Notes: generated by a model not told the origin, from the sequence alone. A stretch of DNA of 64,000 nt from Niebla homalea (GCA_019925105.1 JAHGAU010000018.1:186001-250000); one strand, 5' to 3'. Positions 25,900 to 38,262 are shown, numbered from the stretch's first letter. Made by a program: numbers and translations.

Positions 25900-26043
25900 T
25901 ATTAGTGTTTATACGTACCCCGTAGGGGTAACCCTTAAAGCCTAACACCCCTTATATAATAATAGCGGCTTACCTTTAAGCGCTATTACCTGCTTAGGTT
26001 AGCTACTTTTACCCCCGTAACCGAGTAATTATCCGTCCTAATA
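25900..26043 (+). repeat. Element 4 5' LTR (144 bp)
   Basis: Contains the palindromic box ACCCCGTAGGGGT near 25,916-25,928 (ACCCCGCAGGGGT in the partner) and the shared GCTACTTTTACCCCCGTAAC segment. Identical in length to the 3' copy. Confidence 0.93.
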
Positions 26044-26439
26044 TTATAATAGCGTACTTAAGGGTGGTATACTTTTTAAGTAAATATATAAAGGCAGATA
26101 GCGGTTCAATTCTTAGAAAACGTAGGCCTTTTCTGTACTTCTCGGAAAACCGGGGTAAATAAGATACTTAGCGTAAGGCCCATAACGGCCTTAAATTAGT
26201 AAATTTAAAGGCCGGGATGCCCGAGAACTACCGATACGGGGCCCGGAACGCCTAAAAATTACCGAAACGTAGGTTAAAAGCGAATTAATAGGGTATGAGT
26301 AACCCTAAAACTTCAAAGTAAGCCTAAGTTAATAAGCTCTTGACGGGTAATAAGTACCTTATAAAGGGCTTATAAGCAAAACGTAATACCCTAAGTAAAC
26401 CAATTATAATACCCTCCGGGGATCGGCTTAAATACGCGA

Positions 26440-27100
26440 TTTTCAAGTACGGGGCCCTACGGGGACCGGCTTAACTGCGGGTCTTTAGTAATCCGGGTAT
26501 CCTTATAAGGGTATCCGCTCTTAAAGGGCCGGCTAAGTTATACCCTTACGGGGGCCTTTAAACCCGAAAAGTGGGTTATACTTTTGCGGGGGCCTTTAAA
26601 CCCGAAAAGTGGGTTATGCCCTTGCGGGGGCCTCTAAACCCGAAAAGTGGGTTATGCCCTTACGGGGGCCTCTAAACCAGAAAAGTGGGCTATGTTTTGC
26701 GGGGCCTCTGAGTTTTTTAAGCGCGGTACCCTTACGGGGGACCGGCTTAACCCCGGAATATGCCCTTGCGGGGGCCTTTAAGTCCAAAGTAGTCACCCCC
26801 TGCGGGGGCTCTTACCACTCCTGGTAAATAATTCCTATAGGGGCTTTTACTAAAACCTGAAATCTGGTGCCCTGCGGGGGCCGACTTCACCTTCGAGTGC
26901 GGTACCCTTGCGGGGGGACCGGCTTAACCTCGGGACATGCACTTACGGGGGCCTCTAAGCCTATTAAGTGCGACATCCTACGGGGGTCGACTTACCCTGG
27001 AGTACGGTACCCTGCGGGGACCGGCTTAACCTACCGGTAGGTAATCCCCATAGGGGCTCTTACTAAATAATGAAGTCGGGCCTTGCGGGGCCTCCAGCCT
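26440..27100 (+). repeat. GC-rich tandem boxes inside element 4
   Basis: About 17 copies of a CCTTGCGGGGGCC-type box (also TTACGGGGGCC, CTGCGGGGACC, CATAGGGGCT) occur about every 34-43 bp, separated by CTCTAAACCCGAAAAGTGGG or CGGCTTAACC-like spacers. At 26,540-26,690 the unit is almost exact, about 38-39 bp. The box resembles the palindrome in the LTR. The 72-codon open frame at 26,609-26,827 and its antisense counterpart are by-products of this repeat and not genes. Role unknown; possible packaging, dimerisation or hairpin signals. Confidence 0.8.
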
Positions 27101-27156
27101 GGGGTAACCTTTTAAAGGCGTGGTTTAATAAACTGTATACTCAGGGACGAATATAT

Positions 27157-27166
27157 AGGAGGGGAA
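27157..27166 (+). promoter_or_regulatory. Polypurine tract of element 4
   Basis: AGGAGGGGAA lies four bases before the 3' LTR. That is the expected position for the plus-strand primer and fixes the element orientation as plus. Confidence 0.75.
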
Positions 27167-27170
27167 CTAA

Positions 27171-27314
27171 TATTAACGCCTATATATACCCCGCAGGGGT
27201 AACCTTTAGGGCTTAATACCCCTTATATAGTAATAGCGGCTTACCCTTAAGCGCTATTACCTATTTAGGTTAGCTACTTTTACCCCCGTAACCGAGTAGT
27301 TATCCGTCCTAATA
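27171..27314 (+). repeat. Element 4 3' LTR (144 bp)
   Basis: Partner of 25,900-26,043; ends TAATA, followed by the AAAAT duplication. Confidence 0.93.
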
Positions 27315-27319
27315 AAAAT

Positions 27320-28849
27320 ACGGAAAAATTTTAAATTAAATAAATAACTTTAAAACTATATTTATAATACGGGGTATTAAATAAAAATATTTAACGTAAT
27401 TTTTAAAAAAAATAATTATTCAAATTAACCGATTTTATTCTTAAAACCTTAATTAATATTTTTTATAATAATAATTAATTTAAACGTAATAATATTTTAT
27501 GTCATTAAATAATTATATTAACGTTAATAAATATTAAAAAAAAAAAACGGATTAATTTTTTATTTATAATATTTTTTTATTATATAAATATACTTTTTAA
27601 TAAATAAAATACTTAAACAATATTATATTAATATTATATATAATATAAATGTAATAACGCGACGGTTTTTAAAAGAATCTTTACTTAAATAAAAGGTTTT
27701 ACGGTATAATATATTAATAATATTATAAAGTATCGGGAAGAATTATTATATAATAAATAAGTATATTATCGTTACGTTTTTTTTTTAAAATATAACTTTA
27801 AAAGAATAATTAATTTTTATTAAAATTATAAAAATTTTTATATAATAAAAATCTTAAAGTAAATATATTATTAAATATAGATATTTTAAAGTTAAAAAAG
27901 GTCCTAATTAATCTTCTTAAAAAAAAGTTAATTTTCGGTTTATATAAGGATACAGAAATAAACGTAAAGTTTTTAATTTAAAAGAATATTTAAATTTACT
28001 AAATAATAAACTTAAATAAAATTTAATCAATCCCGGCTTATTTATTAATATATCAATTAATAGGTAATAATTAATTCTTCTTATAAGTAGAAAATAAAAC
28101 ATTATATATATAATATAATAAATAATATAATTATTTAAACTATTATTTTTCCGTTTATTTATTTATTTAAGTAAATTTTATTAAGGATCTTTTAAATATT
28201 ATTAAACGTTATATTAATATTTATATATTAAAGAAATAAAATCTTTATAATAATATTAACGTTTTATTGAACGTTTTTAACTTTAACATTTTATTTTAAC
28301 TATTTTTATTTTAATAATTTTCTTTATAATAGTTTTTAAATTTTTTTTTTTTAAATTTTAATAATATGTTTTTCAAGTTATAAGTTTATAATTTAAAGTA
28401 AATTAAATTTATTTTATTTTTGATTTAATTTAAATTTATATTAATAAGTAAAATTCTTTTAACGTCCGTTTATTTCTTTTAATTTTTAATTATTTGAAAT
28501 ATTAACGGATTTTTTTATTTAACTTTTCATTTTTATAATTGATAAAAAGTAAATATTATATATTTAAAATTATAAATATTAAAAAATCTTAAAATCTAAA
28601 AAAAAATTTAAATATTACATATATTTATTAAGTTCCTTTTTTTAATAATATTATTATTATAAATTTAAGAATATTATTATCGTAAATAACTTCTTAAATC
28701 TTATATAAAACCGAGTAATAATTAATAATACTTTTATTAAAAGGTAGTTTATATAGTTTTTTTATAACGTTTTTAAGCTATAAACCAGCCGGGGCTTACC
28801 CGCAATAACTTTATTCCGGGGTTTATTAATATTTAAATACCTACCTATC
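27320..28849. other. Unassigned RIP-degraded sequence
   Basis: Very A+T-rich with no domain recognised. The 61-codon minus frame at 27,917-28,102 has no family features and is what base composition alone would give. A less mutated patch at 28,780-28,825 lies next to the minisatellite. Confidence 0.4.
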
Positions 28850-29134
28850 TTATTTATTTTACTTATTTTATTTACCTTATTTACCTTATTTACCTTATTT
28901 ACCTTATTTACCTTATTTACCTTATTTACCTTATTTACCTTATTTACCTTATCTACCATATTTACCTTATCTTCCATATTTACCTTATTTACCTTATTTA
29001 CCTTATTTACCTTATTTACCTTATTTACCTTATTTACCTTATTTACCTTATTTACCTTATTTACCTTATTTACCTTATTTACCTTATTTACCTTATTTAC
29101 CTTATTTACCTTATTTACTATACTTACTTTACCT
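28850..29134. repeat. 9-bp minisatellite
   Basis: About 31 copies of TTACCTTAT, with a few variants at the left edge (TTACTTATT) and centre (TCTACCATA and TCTTCCATA around 28,950-28,980). Reading it on the minus strand gives a Val-Asn-Lys tripeptide repeat, which explains the 71-codon open frame at 28,762-28,977. I do not take this as a gene. Confidence 0.9.
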
Positions 29135-29869
29135 TTAATAAACCCTTTAATAAGAGATAACGTATAAGGCTTATATGCCTTTACCGGAACAGGCCCAAAA
29201 ACACCGTAATATAGATAAGGAATTTAAGAGGTAAGTAAGCCCTTTAATAAGCTTTTTATTTACTTCTTAGTAAGCGCTTTATTTACCTTTTAATAAGCCC
29301 TTTACTTACTTCTTAGTAAGCCCTTTACTTACCTTTTAGCAAGCCCTTTATTTACCTTTTAGTAAGCCCTTTATTTACCTTTTAATAAGCTTTTTGCTTA
29401 CTTTTTATTAAGAAGTAACGCTTATGGCCCGTATGCCCCCACCGGAATAGGCTTAAAAACACTGTAATATGGATGGAGAATATGAAAGGTAAGTAAACCT
29501 TTTAATCAGCCCTTTATTTACCTTTTAACACGGCCTTTATTTACCTCTTAATAAGCACTTTGTTTACCTCTTAATAAGCCCTTACTTACTTCTTAGTAAG
29601 CCCTTTATTTATCTCTCAGTAAGCCCTTTACTTACCTCTCAGCAAGCCCTTTACTTACCTTTTAGAAAGCCCTTTACTTACCCTTCAGCAAGAGGTAACG
29701 CTTATGGCCCGTATACCCCCACCGGAATAGGCTTAAAAACACCGTAATATGGATGGAGAATATAAGAGGTAAGCAAGCCCTTTAATAAGCCCTTTATTTA
29801 CCTTTTAGTAAGCCCTTTATTTACTTCTTAATAAGCCCTTTATTTACCTTTTAATAAGCCCTTTACTTA
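29135..29869. repeat. Higher-order satellite, left part
   Basis: Short units of about 22-23 bp (AGTAAGCCCTTTATTTACC plus a few bases) alternate with an 85-bp block containing AAGTAACGCTTATGGCCCGT, CCCCCACCGGAATAGGC and ATGGATGGAGAATAT. Block copies start near 29,151, 29,409 and 29,689, so the long period is about 260-280 bp. The array continues at 35,641 beyond element 5, which inserted within it. Confidence 0.85.
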
Positions 29870-30104
29870 TATCAGCCGGTATATTACGGGCATAAAATGC
29901 GGGCAAGGAGTATTACAAAGCAGTTATGGAGGTAATACTAAAATATCTTTATAATACGTATAAATATTATTACTTAACCGTATATTTTAAAATGCTTAAT
30001 TATTTACCTATAAATACCTTTTATTTTTATAAATAAATTATTATATAAATTATATAGAATATATATATATATTATATATTTTTTTACTTATTATATATTT
30101 TATA
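29870..30104 (+). repeat. Element 5 5' LTR
   Basis: First 80 bases (CAGCCGG...GGAGGTAATAC) nearly unmutated; last third strongly C-to-T changed compared with 35,408-35,640. Confidence 0.9.
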
Positions 30105-31300
30105 ATTATAAGCCCAGCTACGTATACCTCTATAACGTATATTATATTTGTTTAATTATTTAATTAAATAATTAAGCCGTAATATTTACCGTAATTAAGT
30201 CTTATTCATATTAAAAAAGCTTTTATAGAAAGTATTTATAAATATTAATAATAAGATAAGGACTAAGCTTATAATATAAAAAAAAGTAAAATCTCTTTAA
30301 AGATCCTTTATTAAACATTATTAATCGTTAAATTAAATAAAATAAACGTTAAGTTTATAATAATAAAGGATTAAAGTTAATAAATCTTTATTGTTTAAAA
30401 TAAAATAATTAAATATATAATTTAAGAATTATTTAATTTAAGCCTTAAAGTAAAACCTAATTTACTTATAAGATTGATAAATTTAAAATTTATTATTCCT
30501 TTAAATAAAATATTAAAAGAAAAAGTAGATAGGATATAAAACTTTAAATTTACGGAAAAATAATATTAAAGATAAAAGTTTAAATAAAAAAATAATATAA
30601 GTCCTTAAATAAAATTATAAATTATATTTATAGTATAATTATTATTTTAAATATAGTTTACCTTTAAAAAATTAAGCTTAATTTATAAGATATATTAAGA
30701 ACCTTAAGATAAAAACTTATATTTATTAATATAATAAGATTATTAAATATTTAATGAAGGTATTTAAACATAAAAATAAGATTAATAAGTTAATAAAATA
30801 TTAAAGTATAATTAAATAAATAAAATTGAGCTTACGCCTTAAAAAAAGAATTTACCCTTAAAAAGATTATTAATATAAAAATAATATTTTTTAACTTTCT
30901 TATAATAATTGAAAAGTACGTACCGATATTAATAATAATTTATAAAATTTAATTTTAAATTATTAATAATAATAAAGCTTTTTTATTTAAAGTAATAAAA
31001 TTATTAAAATAATATATAAGGTTAAGAAACGTTAAATCTTTAACGGTTTTATATTTAACTTTTAATATAGAAATTAAAGAAAAATTTAAATTAAAAAAGC
31101 TGATATTAAAAAATAAAATAAAAGGAAATCCTTAAATTTTTTATAACTTAAAATATTATTAAGGTTAATGTAATTACCTTAAAAACAATTAAGTTAAAAA
31201 GTTAATAAATTTCAGGTTTAATTTAATTATTAAAAAAAAATTTTAAAAAAATGAAAAGATACTATACTTAAGAGAAGGATCAATAAAGCCTTAAAGATAA
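30105..31300 (+). pseudogene. Element 5 leader and gag remnant
   Basis: Plus-strand Lys/Asn/Ile-rich frame upstream of the protease. No zinc knuckle could be read. Assigned to Gag by position only; the first 150 bases are probably untranslated leader. Confidence 0.5.
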
Positions 31301-33250
31301 AACGAGGTTATAAAAAGGATAGAATTTTATTATTGTTAATAAGGGTAATATTACCGCTACCTTAATTAAAAATAAGGGGTTTTATAGTCCTTTTAACCTT
31401 AAACCCTTTATTATTTACTATTAATATAAATTTTAAATTATTATAATTATTTAATTAATACTTATTGAATTACGTTTATAATAAGACAATAAGAAATAGG
31501 TTTAATTAAAAGAAAGAATATATTAATAATATAAATATACTATTAAGGATAAAACGTTTATTTATTATCTTATATAAATAAATTAACGTTTATATTTTTA
31601 CCTTAAAAAAATTAATATTATAAAGTTAAAAAACGTCCTTTATATTTTAAGATTTTATATTAATATCCTTAATAAATATTTTTTATTAAAAAAGAATATA
31701 TATTTCAATTTAAAATATAACCGGTTATATAAAAATAATAAGACGATAATATATGTATTAAAGAATAATCTTTTCTAATTTTTTAAAGATAATATTATTA
31801 AATTAACGCTTGCGTTTATAATAATTTTATAAAATAATATTAAGTTAAAAATAATAATAAAATAATATTAGCTCTTTACTTATATTAATAATAAGGTTAT
31901 TTATTACCTTATAGGAACCATTAAAAAGATAAAGATTATTAATAAATTAAAAGTATTATATATAAATAAGTATAAAGTATATAACTTATTAAAAGTATAT
32001 TAAATTATATTACGATTACCTTATAAAGTAAAGAAGTTAAAAAAGCCTTTTTTTAAAATTAGTTATAACTTAGTATAATTATAGTTGGGCTTAAACAAAT
32101 ATTAATAAATATTTTATATTATTTATTTTAAAATAGACTTTTAAATAATATATACTTATTAATATAAATTTAAAGTTATAGTTATTTTTAAAAAAGCTAT
32201 TATTATTATTTAAAAAATTTAATTATTAAATAACCTTTATATGGCCTAATAATAATAAAAATATTAAGTAATGAATTTATAGATTCTTTTTTTAAGATAA
32301 ATATTATTTAAGAACCGTTACCCTTAAATAAACCGGTTTAAAATGGGTATTTAAAATGAAATAAAAATCTTATTTTAAAATAAAATAAAAGCTTTATAAA
32401 TTAAGACTGGTTTATTAATATATCTATAACCGTAAATTATAAAATTAATAGGGTTCCTTATAAACCGTATACCGGTTAAAAAGTATATTTTAAAAATACT
32501 ATAAAAGAAAGTTATTAAATAAAAGTTTAATTTTAGTTATTTAAAGCCTTTTAAATATAAATTATACCCTTTAAATAAATTTATTTTACGTAGAAATAAG
32601 TTAACTTTAAAAGCTTATTTTAGGTTTTTCATAAGATATAAAGATATTAATATTTATAATACTTAAATTCTTAATTAAAAAAAGGTAATTTATATAAAAA
32701 ACGTTATCTTTAATAAAAAGGAATTTTATAATTTAAAAGAAATCGATATTACTTAATTAATTAAAAAACTATTTCTTAATATTACCCTTAATATTTTAGC
32801 TTTAAATCTTTTTTATTTTATTACTTAAATTTCCGATAACTTTAATATAAATAATAACGAAAACAAGGAAATATTAAAGAAACCGTTAATATAAAAGGGA
32901 AAGAAAAAGAAATACGGATAAAATATCCGTTATTCTTTCTATCTTTATTACCCTCAAGGGGTAATAAAACCCTTTTTTAATAATACCGATAATTATAATA
33001 ATAATTATTAATTATAATAATAATTACGGTAAATACTTATTATTAAATAAGATAAATCAATAAATAAAGAATTATATTAATTTAGGGAAAAATACTCTTA
33101 ATAATATCTTAAGTAACGATTTTTTTAATATTTTAAAAATATTATTAATAATAAAACCTTAAAAAAATTTACTAATAAATTAAACTTTCATAAGGATAAT
33201 ATCCTTTTAAATACTGTTACACGTTAAAGAAAAAGAAAAGAAGTATACGT
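31301..33250 (+). pseudogene. Element 5 protease and integrase
   Basis: The protease end is readable at about 31,610-31,690, where K-N-V-L-Y-I-x-R-F-x-x-N-I-L-N matches the L-x-N-V-L-Y-x-P-x-x-x-x-N-L-L-S block that closes copia proteases. The integrase follows. A zinc-binding region at about 31,850-32,010 (former H-x-R-L-G-H and C-x2-C) reads partly as Tyr. After it come K-P-F-F-K-I-S-Y-N-L-V near 32,040-32,080 (family P-F-E-x-I-x-x-D-L-V) and F-K-x-D-F near 32,120. Protease-integrase before RT defines Ty1/copia. Stops throughout. Confidence 0.75.
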
Positions 33251-33499
33251 AATAACTTTTAAGTAAATAATTAATAAAAGAAACCAGTCTTTTTACGTAA
33301 CCTTTATAGCCTTTATCCTTATTTGTATTTTCTATAAAGTAAATATTTTATTATTATTAATAATATTACTAGTTTTATTTTCAATAAAAGCTTACCTTTA
33401 CCAAGATTAATTATTATTTAAGTTAAAACTTTATTATAAAATATTAAAATATTTTTATATTAAGGGATTTTTATTAATAATAAATGTAAAGATTAAAGC

Positions 33500-35090
33500 T
33501 TTATAAGGAAAAAAAATTTAAATAAAAGTCCTATAAAAGTACGTTATTAAGGCCGGTAAAAAGCTTATCCTTATTATATAGGTATATAAATATAAATTCA
33601 ATAATAAAGGGTTCTTTTTAAAGTATAAAATACATTTATATATAAAAGGAGATCTTTAATATACGGCTTCAAATACGTTTATAACGATATTTATAAGTCG
33701 TATATTTAAAATTATAATAATTTTTATAGCCGTAGAAGACCTTAAGACCCGTTAATATAATATTATTAATACCTTTACTAATAACAAAATTAATAGACTT
33801 ACCTACCTTAAAATATTAAAAGGTAAAAAAAAAAAGGCCGTATTATTACTCTTATAACGTGTATTATATAAGCTTAAATAATTACCGGCTTTTTAATTTC
33901 GTTACTTATTAAATATACTTAATAAGCTAAGAATCAAATAAGTTATAAACGTTAAATATCTTTTGATAATAAGTATATAATGTTCTTTTTCTTTATCGAT
34001 AATATTACTGTTATTTATAATTATTAATATATTAAATAGGTTAACGAATTTTAAATTAAACTTTTCAAGATTTATAAAATAAAGATTTTTAATAAAGTAT
34101 AATAATTTCTTAATATTTATATTAAGCGTAATAAGAAAGTTTATTAACTTTATTTCTTTTAAAATAATTACGTAAATAAAATTATTATTAAATTTAATAT
34201 ATAAATAATAATAAAATAAATATAAGGTTTTATAAATCATTTAAAAACTTTAATTAAAATTTATGTATATAATATTATTATAAATCTATATTTATTAATA
34301 GGTTATAAGCTTAATTAACTTCCCAACAATAATAATACGTTTAAATATAACCTTTTTATACTTAAAGTTATTAAATAGAATATTATTAAAAAATCATTAT
34401 CAAAATAATAAAGTATTTAAAATAAATTAAATATTATATTATTCTCTTTAATATATAAATTACCGATCCCCGTACCGTCTTTATTACTTTATTGAATATA
34501 GTATTTATGGATAATCCAGATACCCGTTAAAGCTTATAAGATTATAACTTTAAGTTCTTTAATAAAATAATAAATTAAAAAGCTTTTAAATAAAAATCAA
34601 TTATTATTAATTTTATAAAAGTTAAGTTATATATTAAATTAATAATAAATAAAAAACAACTATAATAAAACCGGTTTATTAAGGAAATCTACTTAAACGT
34701 AAGTTATAAAGTATAAATTAATTATAATAACATATAAACTATATAGATTTTTACGAGTAATAACTCTTAGTTTATTATTAAACTCCGTTATATAAACGTA
34801 TATCGTTATTAATTTTATTAAGAAATCTAGGATAGGATTATTTACGTTAAATAAAGCTTAATAATTATTATTTTAACAAATAAATTAATTAAAACCTTTA
34901 TATTATAAAGATATTAAGAGTTTATAAAGTTTTTAAGTCTTAAAAACGGAAAATTAGAAGAAAACCTTATTATATAATATAACTTAATAAAACCTTAAAG
35001 ATATCGTTTTTAAGAGATTTAACTCTTAAAAAATAATTACTATAAACCGGATATATAATCATTTTTTTAAATTCGGTTATTTTTACGGTT
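33500..35090 (+). pseudogene. Element 5 reverse transcriptase and RNase H
   Basis: At about 33,580-33,640 the frame reads K-Y-K-F-N-N-K-G-F then K-Y-K-I-H-L and K-G-D-L, matching the copia K-W-V-F-x-x-K-x-D-x-x-G and Y-K-A-R-L-V-x-x-G-D-x-Q blocks. Near 33,735-33,800 are A-V-E-D-L and Y-(N)-I-I-N-T-F-T-N, equal to D-x-x-x-A-F-L-N. The catalytic block reads F-F-F-I-N-N-I near 33,990 (family F-V-D-D-I). A Y-K-I-K-I-F-N-K-V...F-L-N-I-Y-I block at 34,070-34,120 matches Y-E-x-x-D-L-G-E...F-L-G-I. RNase H at about 34,690-35,080 is faint. The minus-strand open frame at 33,902-34,240 is antisense to this gene. Confidence 0.85.
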
Positions 35091-35407
35091 TTTTTTTTTA
35101 TTTTTTTTTATTTTTCTAACTTTTTTATAATAAGTATTTAATAATAACCGCTTTATAATTCTAGACATACGTATATCCGGAGCTTAATTAAGTATATTTA
35201 AAGCCCCGGAGTTAATCAATACATAAAAGTTTTATCATTATAATTATTATTATTATTACCGGAATTTTTTAATTTTTTAAATTTTTTTTAAAAACGTATT
35301 TATTATTATTCCCGCTATATTGATAAAACTTAAAAGCAATAAGGTAACTATATAAAATGGATAGAATCGGTATTATTACCGTAATAATAATACGGTTTTA
35401 AGGGGTG

Positions 35408-35640
35408 TATTAGCCGGTATATTGCGGGCATAAAATATAGGTAAAGAATATTATAAAGTAATTATAAAGGTAATATTAAAATATCCTTATAATACGTATA
35501 AATATTATTGCTTAACCGTATATCCCAGAACGTTTAATTATCCATTTATAAGCATTTTTTATCTGTATAAATAGATTATTATATAGATTATACACAATGT
35601 ACATATATTATATACCTACTTACTTGCTGTACATCTTATA
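35408..35640 (+). repeat. Element 5 3' LTR
   Basis: Right third nearly unmutated (CACAATGTACATATATTATA...), left part G-to-A changed: the mirror image of the 5' LTR. Confidence 0.9.
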
Positions 35641-36010
35641 GCTTACCTCTTAATAAGCCCTTTATTTACCTTTTAATAAGCCCTTTATTTACCTTTTAGT
35701 AAGCCTTTTATTTACCTTTTAGTAAGCCCTTTATTCACCCTTTAATAAGAAGTAACGACTGCGGCCCGTATACCCCCACCGGAATAAGCCTAAAAATATT
35801 ATAATATAAATAAAGAATATAAAAAGTAAATAAATCTTTTAATAAGCTTTTTACTTATTTCTTAATAAGTTTTTTATTTACTTTTTAATAAGCCTTTTAT
35901 TTCCCTTCTAATAAAAAATAACATTTACGGCCTATATACCTTTATCGGAATACGCTTAAAAATATTATAATACAGATAGGGAATTTAAGAGTTAAGTAAG
36001 GCCTTTTACT
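35641..36010. repeat. Higher-order satellite, right part
   Basis: Resumes the array interrupted at 29,869. AATAAGCCCTTTATTTACC units, then 85-bp block copies starting near 35,746 and 35,911. The right end is more RIP-mutated than the left. Confidence 0.85.
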
Positions 36011-38247
36011 TATACTTTACCCTTATTCTTTAATCTTTACCCTTTAAGTAATACTTACTTAAAGAATACTCTTATAATTATTACTTAAAATAACCGTATT
36101 TTAATTATAAAGCTGAAATATTAAGAATATACTTTATAAACTGGAAAGGACTCCGGTAATATTTTATTTTATAAATATAATTTATTAATAAAAAAACATT
36201 TGTTTATTGATAAATATAATATTAAACTAAGGGAATTAAAAATTAAAGATTAAAAGTCAAATACTTATATATTTATTTCGTATTATTATATTTTAAAATT
36301 GATAATATAATAAAAAGAAATAAAAAGTATTTTAATAATAAAAAAAGTCCCCGAGAAAAATAAGTTTATAAAATTAATTTATTAATATAAAAAAATTAAG
36401 TATTCTATTTTATTTTAAAAAAACTTACTTGATTTTAATAGTAAAATATATTTTTAGTTTTATTATTCAAATTATATTAATTAATATTATTTACCGGAAA
36501 AATAAATTTTACATTTAATATTTCATATAAAAAAAATATAATATTTATTAATAGTAAAAATTAACATTAATTTAAATTTTCTATAAATTAATATAAAAAA
36601 TAACGATTATTTAATTATATAAATAATTATAATAATATTCATAAAATAGTAAAACAATATAATATTTAATAATTTTATATAAACGTTAATAATATAAAAA
36701 AAAATTATTAATAAAAATCGTTAAATTTATATTTAATAAAGTTTTTCATATCTGTAATTATTAATAAGATTTAATATAATTATAAAACTTAATATAATTA
36801 TAAAAAACAATAAGCGATTATCGGATTAATATTAATTTCCTTGAAATTATTATTAATATAATATTTAAAAAAGTATTTTATTATAAAAAAAATTATAATA
36901 AACAATATAAGTAATATAAAAAATTTAAAAATTTAATTATTTTAATTTTAAAGTTTTTTCTTTTTTTTATTCTATTTTATTTTTATATATTTCATTTATA
37001 ATTTATAAATAGATTTTTAATAAATTACTATTAAAACGATATATATTTTATAATTATTACAATATTAATTAATATTATGATAACGTTTGTATTTAATAAT
37101 ATTTTCTAAAATTATTGAAATAATTTTTTTAATATAATTACTTAATTAATTTTTAAGTTATTAATTTATATAAATTTCTTATTACGATTTTAAGTAAATT
37201 AAATTTTAATTTATAATAAGTTAATACGTAAAATAATATACTAAATGTATTTATATAAAAGTTTATTTAAATATATTTATAAATTATTTAATTAAATATT
37301 ACGTTAATATTTACGTAATTTACTTAATAATATAAAAATTTATTTAAGGACTTATTATTTTAATAAAAAATTTCAAAATAAAATTTATAATACCGGTTTA
37401 AAACCTTAAATTAACTCAAATTTAAAATTTTATTTTATAAAATTAAAAAATAAAAAGGTTTAAATTAATTTAATTATAGTTTTAAGTATGTTTAATTAAT
37501 TAAAATTAATTTAAACTTTATTACTTTTATTATTAAATTTTAAATTAATTAAGTTTTAACCGATTTAAAATTTAAAATTTATTTTTTATTTATAATATTT
37601 TTAAATAAACTTTTTTAATAAAAAAAACCTTTTTAAAACCTTTTTTTAAGACTTTAAGTTTTTTGAAATACCTTATTATTTATGTTATTACTTATTTTAT
37701 TATTTATTTTTTTATTTATTTTATTATTTATTTTATTATTTAATTTATTATTTATTTTCTTATTTATTTTCTTATTTATTTTATTAGTTATTTTTTTTTT
37801 AATAAATAAAGGCCTTTTAATTAAATTAAAAGTAACTTTAATAAATTACGTAATAATAAAGGGCTTAGAAATTAAAAAAACAAAAGACGATTAACCTTAA
37901 ATTTAAATTTATAATTTTTATTTTATTTTAAAAACTTGTTAACCATTAAATTATTAATAAGTTAATTATATTAAAGACTTAATAAAAATAAAAGTATATA
38001 TAATTAAACTTTAATTATATAAAGAATTCTATAATATAGTATATATATAAATATATAATAAATTTATTTTAAATTTAATATAACGTAACGCGTTAATTTA
38101 ATTCTTAATTATTAATCTTTTAATTTTTATATTATAATATTACTTTTTCCTTTTAATAATAAATTCCTTTAACCTATTATTTTTTTTATTAATAATAATA
38201 AATTTCTTATATTATTTATTACCGTTATATAAAGTAATTTATTTAAT
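36011..38247. other. Unassigned, extremely A+T-rich
   Basis: No domain found on either strand. Contains the short minisatellite at 37,680-37,800. A small patch at 36,110-36,160 is less mutated. Confidence 0.4.
37680..37800. repeat. 12-bp minisatellite, short inverse copy
   Basis: About nine copies of ATTTTATTATTT and the variant ATTTTCTTATTT, the reverse complement of the large array at 59,838-60,444 including both of its variants. It produces a Leu/Ile/Phe low-complexity plus-strand open frame (37,682-37,894) that looks like a membrane peptide but is repeat-derived. Confidence 0.8.
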
Positions 38248-38262
38248 TTTAATATTTAATAT

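Larger units (their letters stand above)
25900..27314 (+). mobile_element. Element 4: TRIM-like miniature LTR retrotransposon, structurally intact
   Basis: Two 144-bp direct repeats (25,900-26,043 and 27,171-27,314) begin TATTA (from TGTTA) and end TAATA (from TAACA). They are flanked by a perfect 5-bp duplication AAAAT at 25,895-25,899 and 27,315-27,319. A polypurine tract lies just before the 3' LTR. The 1.13-kb interior codes for nothing recognisable and is filled with GC-rich tandem boxes. Total length 1,415 bp. This is the architecture of a terminal-repeat retrotransposon in miniature, mobilised in trans by an autonomous partner. It is much less RIP-mutated than its surroundings, so it is younger or partly shielded. 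Confidence 0.92.
29870..35640 (+). mobile_element. Element 5: Ty1/copia LTR retrotransposon inside the satellite
   Basis: LTRs at 29,870-30,104 (235 bp) and 35,408-35,640 (233 bp) start TATCAG/TATTAG and end TTTATA/CTTATA. The flanks ACTTA (29,865-29,869) and GCTTA (35,641-35,645) match at 4 of 5 with a G/A transition. The same GCTTAC variant occurs elsewhere in the satellite, supporting the original target. The interior is 5.3 kb with Gag, protease, integrase, RT and RNase H in copia order on the plus strand. AAGGGG just before the 3' LTR may be the polypurine tract. RIP-inactivated. Confidence 0.9.

Noticed and set aside
26609..26827. 72-codon plus-strand open frame and overlapping 60-codon minus frame as genes
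   Set aside because: Both arise from the GC-rich tandem boxes in the interior of element 4. The peptide simply repeats the box, and both strands are open equally.
27917..28102. 61-codon minus-strand open frame
   Set aside because: Low-complexity Leu/Ile/Tyr peptide in A+T-rich sequence, no family features, no context; compatible with chance.
28762..28977. Val-Asn-Lys repeat protein on the minus strand
   Set aside because: It is the translation of the 9-bp minisatellite; the repeat continues beyond the frame and has no start context.
28850..29860. CRISPR array
   Set aside because: Repeats are head-to-tail minisatellite and satellite units without unique spacers of constant size, and the genome is eukaryotic.
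33902..34240. 112-codon minus-strand open frame
   Set aside because: Lies antisense to the copia reverse transcriptase of element 5; RIP-mutated sense codons explain the absence of antisense stops.
37682..37894. Small hydrophobic membrane protein
   Set aside because: Leu/Ile/Phe run encoded by a 12-bp A+T minisatellite; the tail after it shows no conserved features.
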